Source of the DNA: Flavobacterium sp. CYK-55 | Lineage (GTDB): Bacteria; Bacteroidota; Bacteroidia; Flavobacteriales; Flavobacteriaceae | Reading direction: 5' to 3' | DNA: 64,000 bases | Assembly (NCBI RefSeq): GCF_018413465.1 | Contig: NZ_JAHCDK010000005.1 | Span: 62,001-126,000, forward strand | Shown: piece after piece, positions 59,530 through 64,000 of the stretch | Position numbering within the stretch: position 1 is the stretch's first letter | How the letters are laid out: the number at the start of each line of letters is the position of its first letter | Translations under genes and position numbers: made by a program | Notes under the pieces: model-generated | Databases searched by the model: none | What the model was told of the DNA's origin: nothing | The model's input: the letters and a program-made list of their open reading frames with translations, nothing else

Positions 59530-60006
59530 ATGAATCGATATCTTAAAATTGCTGTTTTTGTAGCCACTTGTCTTACCGTTGGATATTTTTCCGGCATGGC
59601 TACACGCAGTTCTGTCACTACTTGGTATCCGCTTTTAGAAAAACCCTTTTTTAATCCGCCGGCTTGGATTTTTGCACCCGTTTGGAGTTTGCTCTACATG
59701 TTTATGGGTGTTGCTGCCGGCAAAGTTTGGCAAAGAGTTGATTTTGAAAAGCAAGCGGTTCAAAAAGCACTTCTTTTCTTTTGGATTCAACTTGCGCTGA
59801 ATGCTTTATGGTCTGTGCTGTTTTTTTATTGGCAAAACCCTTTTTTGGCCATGATAGAATTGTTGCTGCTTTGGTTGATGATTTATGAAACCTACCTCAA
59901 ATTTAAAGGCATTGACAAAGTTTCGGGTTATTTAATGTTGCCGTATTTGGCTTGGGTATCTTTTGCCGGATTGCTCAATGCGTCTATTTGGTGGCTCAAT
60001 AAATAA
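59530..60006 (+). CDS. tspO: TspO/MBR family tryptophan-rich sensory protein
   Basis: This 158-residue five-helix membrane protein carries the family signature WYPLLEKPFFNPPAWIFAPV (about 31-50), then WSLLYMFMGVAAGKVW and LNALWSVLFFYWQNP. TspO proteins bind porphyrins or related ligands; the exact bacterial role is unsettled. It is divergent from mvaD. Confidence 0.92.
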   Translation: MNRYLKIAVFVATCLTVGYFSGMATRSSVTTWYPLLEKPFFNPPAWIFAPVWSLLYMFMGVAAGKVWQRVDFEKQAVQKALLFFWIQLALNALWSVLFFYWQNPFLAMIELLLLWLMIYETYLKFKGIDKVSGYLMLPYLAWVSFAGLLNASIWWLNK

Positions 60007-60036
60007 AAAATCTCATCTTTTTGGGATGAGATTCTT
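60004..60036 (-). terminator. Terminator of the T9SS protein gene at 60044
   Basis: AATCTCATC (60009-60017) pairs with GATGAGATT (60025-60033). Read leftward it ends in a T-run (A-run 60005-60010). It may also end tspO, though the rightward T-tract is poor. Confidence 0.7.
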
Positions 60037-60043
60037 AAAGATT

Positions 60044-62710
60044 TTATTGTACAACTAACTTCTTGACTTGTTTGAAATCGTTTTGCGTTGTAATAGAAAC
60101 CAGATAAACACCTTGCGATAAATTTGAAATATCAAGTGTTTGCTGACTATCTTTTATGTTTGTTTTGCGATAGACGGTTTTTCCTAACAAATCGGTTAAC
60201 TCAATTTCTTTAATAAGATCAGTTGTTTTTGAAAGCTCAATCTGTATCAAACCATTTGCAGGGTTCGGATAGATGCTCCAATTTTCATCTGTAAACTGAT
60301 GGTTGGCCAAAGCATTTACGAAAGTAGTTTTGGCTTCTTCGGTTATAATCGGCGGATTGGTATCAAAGAAGATGCTCGCCAAATTACTGATAACGGTATT
60401 GACTTGATAACCCGGACGCGGTTTGATCAAAAACACCAACTGACCTTTGCTCAATTCTTCACTCTGTGATTGTGGTTTTAGTTGAATATTATTAAAACTC
60501 CATGACAATTGATTGTTGATTCTTTGCATGGTGTAATTATGCGTAGCACTCACCATACGTAGAGTTTGCTCGTCAAGTAATTCACTTAAAATATCTACCA
60601 CGCGTACGTTAATAGCATTGGCTGTTCCGGTATTTTGAAAACGAATGGTATATTGAAGATAATCTGAATTGTCAAAATCTGAAATCAAAATTTGACCGCC
60701 ATGAACTTCCATTTTGTCGTTCGGATCATAAGATGCGACAACTGCTTCAGTAAGTGTTTGGGTATTATTGTCAAGATTAGCATCAGAAGCAGCAGTAGAT
60801 ATTTGTACAGAGTTGGTTACAAAATCCCAGATATTGACCGTTGGAATCGTTGGTACACTCAAAGCTACATCAATCGTTTTGGTTTGAAACGGCGCCAAAT
60901 TTGTAAAATCATAGCTAAACCCTGTCGGGGTATAAACAAGACCAAATTGCGAAACACTACTGATGGTCAGAAGAGGATCTTTAGTAAAAGTTATGGTTCC
61001 AGAAACAATGGAATTTCCGTCGTTTTTATAAATAATACGCACCACATAGTTCATGCCCGGAACCGGAGCGTTTACTGAACTCAATCCTACAGAAGGCTCT
61101 ACATATGCTCCGCCTATAGGTATAATCGGAAAATATATAGTTTGTACACCTTGATCAACAGCAACATTCAAATTGCTATAGGTAGCCGAAGAAGTATAAT
61201 GTGTTGCATATTCTGGGTAAACCTGATAGCTAAAATCATAACTGTTGGCCGGGTTTGAATCGAATAAATCATATTTGCCCGTTGGCGAACTCACATGAAC
61301 CACCTCTGAGGTATCGTTTATCTGATAGTCAAAAGTTCCATGTGGATAATTAAACTCATTGACATCTTTCACACCGTTATTATCTAAATCAACAAAAGCT
61401 ATCAATTGGAGTTTGTCTGCGCAAGCTGTTCTACCAGAACCGGGTTGATCAAAATTAGTTTGGGTTAACCTGATGTATCCGGGTTGATTGCTAAAGTTGG
61501 TAATCAATAGCTTATAGTACTGACCGGCAATAGCGTTAGGGATACTTAAAGTTTCAACATAATTAGCACTGTAACTACAATCGGTAATGTTTCCGAACGG
61601 ATAAAAAGTTGGGTTACTACTATTATTTGGGCAAGTCGGACAATCAACAAAATCAATTTGACCACAATTGTCAACATCGGTAAAAGGACCCCAAGCCACA
61701 AAGTCAACATCCATATTATTTCCGGATGGATTACCACTCGTGTCAAAAGTTGTGTTTTGGAAAATCTGATATTGAAGCGGACCTGATTCGGTTACTTTTA
61801 AGGTAATATACTTTGGATTAGGAGCAGAGCCCAAACAAGCAACTTGACCCGTTGAAAAAACATTGGTTACATTTTCAAAAATATAGGGGTCATTCGGATT
61901 GCTACCACAAAAAAGTTCACTGTTAGGGCAGTCGCTTACTGATTTTATACACAGATCAAAAGTTGAAATTTGTAGCGATGCTGTATTGCTCCAAGTGCGG
62001 ATGTAATATTCTTGTCCTGCTGTAAATGAAGAGAAATCCATTCCACTGGTGCCGGCGTTGGTACAACCAATGTAGGCTAAGTTGTCCGGGCTACCCATAT
62101 ATACCGCCATTGAAATAGATGAATTTCCGATAATAGTTACAACATGTCTAGTGTTTGAAGCTGTAAATTTATACCAAACATCATTGATGGCCGCGCCACA
62201 GGTTGGATCAGCAATGCTTGAATTTGACGCTCCAGAAATCACACATGAATTGACATTAAAACAAGTCACCCCTGAATTGACTGCCAATTGAATAGCTTGT
62301 CCCGGATTGTCATTAAGTGAATGTGTATAAAAAACCGGAATACTTGCGCCTAAAATCCAATCGCTCTTAGTATCATCACTACAAACTGATCGAACGTAAA
62401 AATAGTAAGCATCTCCCGCAACTAAATTTACTGCTGTATATGATGTTGTTGTGGTTGTTTGACCTATTTGTTCAGCTGCAGGCGCATTGTTATTGCCTTG
62501 CACAATAACTTCCCAAGAAGTAGCACTATTGTCAGACCAAGTTAGCTGAACATTATTACTTCCGCTCACATAGGAATAATTAAAACCGGTAGGAGCTGAA
62601 CAAAGAAGTGTAGTTTTGTTTTGTGTTGGATGAATATTGTTGGAACTTGCTTGTGTAAAAGGCAAAAAAAACAAGCTCAATAATAAGGTAAAGAGTAATC
62701 GGTTTTTCAT
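60044..62710 (-). CDS. Large T9SS-exported protein with a fibronectin type III-like domain and a type A sorting tail
   Basis: This 888-residue protein has a signal peptide (about 1-22), a fibronectin type III domain (about 38-130: NNVQLTWSDNSATSWEV, YYFYVRSVC), Cys-containing beta-sandwich domains (about 135-430), and a DUF11-like/conserved repeat region near 560-790 (TIRFQNTGTANAINVRVVDIL). It ends in a C-terminal type A Por-secretion tail (WSIYPNPANGLIQIEL ... GVYLVSITT). Secreted to the surface or medium through T9SS; probably an adhesin-like or structural protein. It is monocistronic. Confidence 0.88.
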   Translation of the reverse strand: MKNRLLFTLLLSLFFLPFTQASSNNIHPTQNKTTLLCSAPTGFNYSYVSGSNNVQLTWSDNSATSWEVIVQGNNNAPAAEQIGQTTTTTSYTAVNLVAGDAYYFYVRSVCSDDTKSDWILGASIPVFYTHSLNDNPGQAIQLAVNSGVTCFNVNSCVISGASNSSIADPTCGAAINDVWYKFTASNTRHVVTIIGNSSISMAVYMGSPDNLAYIGCTNAGTSGMDFSSFTAGQEYYIRTWSNTASLQISTFDLCIKSVSDCPNSELFCGSNPNDPYIFENVTNVFSTGQVACLGSAPNPKYITLKVTESGPLQYQIFQNTTFDTSGNPSGNNMDVDFVAWGPFTDVDNCGQIDFVDCPTCPNNSSNPTFYPFGNITDCSYSANYVETLSIPNAIAGQYYKLLITNFSNQPGYIRLTQTNFDQPGSGRTACADKLQLIAFVDLDNNGVKDVNEFNYPHGTFDYQINDTSEVVHVSSPTGKYDLFDSNPANSYDFSYQVYPEYATHYTSSATYSNLNVAVDQGVQTIYFPIIPIGGAYVEPSVGLSSVNAPVPGMNYVVRIIYKNDGNSIVSGTITFTKDPLLTISSVSQFGLVYTPTGFSYDFTNLAPFQTKTIDVALSVPTIPTVNIWDFVTNSVQISTAASDANLDNNTQTLTEAVVASYDPNDKMEVHGGQILISDFDNSDYLQYTIRFQNTGTANAINVRVVDILSELLDEQTLRMVSATHNYTMQRINNQLSWSFNNIQLKPQSQSEELSKGQLVFLIKPRPGYQVNTVISNLASIFFDTNPPIITEEAKTTFVNALANHQFTDENWSIYPNPANGLIQIELSKTTDLIKEIELTDLLGKTVYRKTNIKDSQQTLDISNLSQGVYLVSITTQNDFKQVKKLVVQ

Positions 62711-62730
62711 AGCGGTTGGTTTTAGTCAAC

Positions 62731-62762
62731 CAAATATATTGATTTTTAAATAAGTAAATCAA
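62731..62762 (-). promoter_or_regulatory. Promoter of the T9SS protein gene (TTG-N21-TATATTTG)
   Basis: On the minus strand, TTG (62760-62762) and TATATTTG (62731-62738) are 21 bp apart, within the Bacteroidetes range. The TTG overlaps the 3' end of the upstream gene. Confidence 0.55.
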
Positions 62763-63997
62763 ATATTTTTAGCCACGATAAATCCTCCGGTCCAAGCATT
62801 TTGAAAGTTAAATCCGCCGGTAATAGCGTCAATATTGAGAATTTCGCCCGCAAAGTATAAGTTTTCGTGCAGTTTACTCTGCATGGTTTTAAAGTTGATT
62901 TCCCTCAAATCGATTCCACCCGCAGTCACAAATTCTTCTTTAAAAGTGCTTTTTCCATTCACTTGAAAAACGCCGCCGAAAAGTTCTTGAGCGAGTTTTT
63001 TGATTTGATTTTTATTGAGGTCGGCCCATTTTTCATCCGCGTTAATTCCCGCAGCAAAGGTGAGTTTTTCCCACAAGCGATTGGGCATTCTGATATCAAT
63101 AGGCAAATTATTTGTCAAGGCAAACGGCGATTGTTTAGCAACAACTTTTTTAGCTAAATCTAATTTAAAAGTTTTGAGTACATCTTCGGTGCTTTCAAAA
63201 TCAAGGCCATTGAGCCAATTCACTTCAAGCGCAAATTGATAATTTTTGTCGGCCAAAATACGAGCGCCCCATGCCGAAAGTCGCAAAATACCCGGTCCGC
63301 TCATGCCCCAATGCGTAATCAGTAGCGGGCCCGAAGCATCAAGGTTTGTGCCTTTGACCTTTACTTGAGCCAAAGCCGAAAGCCCCATAAGCTCTTTAAT
63401 GCGCGGATCTTTGATGTTAAACGTAAACAACGACGGAACTGGAGCAATAATAGAATGCCCCATTTTTTCAAGCAATTCCCAGATTTTCGGATTGCTTCCG
63501 GTAGCCATCACCAGTTGGTCACAGCTAAAATTTTGGTTCGGCGTATCAATCTTCCAATGTTTTTCTGATTTAAAAATCGACTGTACACTTTGTCCGGTCA
63601 GGATGTCAATTTTGTTATTTTTGGCCGCTTCTAAAAAACAATCGATGATGGTTTGTGATGAATCTGAAGTTGGAAACATGCGGCCATCATCTTCAATTTT
63701 TAAGGCAACGCCGTGTTTTTCAAACCATTCAATGGTATCGCCCGAGCAGAATTGATGAAACGGTCCGCGGAGTTCTTTTTCGCCACGCGGATAAAACCGA
63801 ATCAGCTCATCGGGAACAAAACAAGCATGCGTGACATTGCAGCGTCCGCCGCCCGAAATGCGCACTTTTTCAAGTACATTTTTGCCGCGTTCCAGAATCG
63901 CAATTCGCTTTTCAGGTTTTAACTCAGCGATGTTGATGGCTGTAAAAAAACCAGCGGCACCTCCGCCCACAACAATTATATCGTAATGTGATTTCAT
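62759..63997 (-). CDS. HI0933/BaiN-family FAD-dependent oxidoreductase
   Basis: This 412-residue flavoprotein begins YDIIVVGGGAAGFFTAINIA (FAD Rossmann GxGxxG loop) followed by VRISGGGRCNVTHA, the signature of the HI0933/YhiN family. The C-terminus has FVTAGGIDLREIN and LYFAGEILNIDAITGGFNFQNAW. The biochemical role of most members is unproven; BaiN-type members act on bile-acid intermediates, which is not implied here. The start codon lies 3 bp from the window edge. Confidence 0.9.
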   Translation of the reverse strand: MKSHYDIIVVGGGAAGFFTAINIAELKPEKRIAILERGKNVLEKVRISGGGRCNVTHACFVPDELIRFYPRGEKELRGPFHQFCSGDTIEWFEKHGVALKIEDDGRMFPTSDSSQTIIDCFLEAAKNNKIDILTGQSVQSIFKSEKHWKIDTPNQNFSCDQLVMATGSNPKIWELLEKMGHSIIAPVPSLFTFNIKDPRIKELMGLSALAQVKVKGTNLDASGPLLITHWGMSGPGILRLSAWGARILADKNYQFALEVNWLNGLDFESTEDVLKTFKLDLAKKVVAKQSPFALTNNLPIDIRMPNRLWEKLTFAAGINADEKWADLNKNQIKKLAQELFGGVFQVNGKSTFKEEFVTAGGIDLREINFKTMQSKLHENLYFAGEILNIDAITGGFNFQNAWTGGFIVAKNI

Positions 63998-64000
63998 ATT

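Overview
The window looks like a chromosomal segment of a Flavobacteriaceae member (Flavobacterium or a close relative). The reasons are: secreted proteins ending in Por-secretion (type IX secretion, T9SS) type A tails; Bacteroidetes-type -7 boxes (TAnnTTTG) in front of most transcription units and few visible Shine-Dalgarno sequences; mevalonate-pathway genes; an S16 protein with a long Ala/Glu tail; several short outer-membrane-type lipoproteins. No integrase, transposase, phage structural gene or CRISPR array was seen.

Layout. 1-6.5 kb: the end of an unidentified gene, a NarL-type regulator and TPR histidine kinase operon, and a 999-residue fibre protein. 5.8-16.9 kb: mostly housekeeping (trmN6, rimM, rpsP, an RRM protein, an exonuclease-DnaE fusion, an O-antigen-ligase-like membrane protein, a lipoprotein, trxA). 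16.9-36.4 kb: three head-to-tail copies of a cassette made of a TPR histidine kinase and a LytTR regulator on the minus strand, divergent from a large fibre-like secreted protein on the plus strand; the third copy also carries a T9SS-exported delta-60-repeat protein and an HExxH protein. 36.4-44.7 kb: DUF58, tRNA-Asp, a glycosyltransferase and flippase-like pair, ruvC, hemW, a cyclase-family hydrolase and small enzymes. 44.9-50.5 kb: an H-NOX (haem nitric oxide/oxygen sensor) phosphorelay operon followed by three small unrecognised genes. 50.7-64 kb: DUF4407 protein, glycosyltransferase, M20 dipeptidase, tRNA-Leu, a mevalonate/prenyl group (mvaD, mevalonate kinase, UbiA), TspO, a large T9SS protein and a flavoprotein.

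The most interesting system is the four-fold kinase/regulator/fibre cassette. Each fibre starts with a signal peptide and the same block of about 80 residues (QVGI-type mature N-terminus) and continues with beta-repeat modules. Three of the four end in an S74 intramolecular-chaperone domain with an intact Ser/Lys dyad plus a coiled coil. Each is paired with a sensor kinase that has a predicted periplasmic TPR domain. Two different regulator classes (NarL and LytTR) serve the same family of fibres. Conserved direct repeats (TCGTCTA, 20 bp apart, 29-30 bp upstream of a -7 box) precede two of the LytTR-linked target operons, and a duplicated 16-bp palindrome brackets the NarL-type operon. I infer separately controlled, alternative surface fibres; this is not demonstrated. 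The H-NOX operon is the second system of note.
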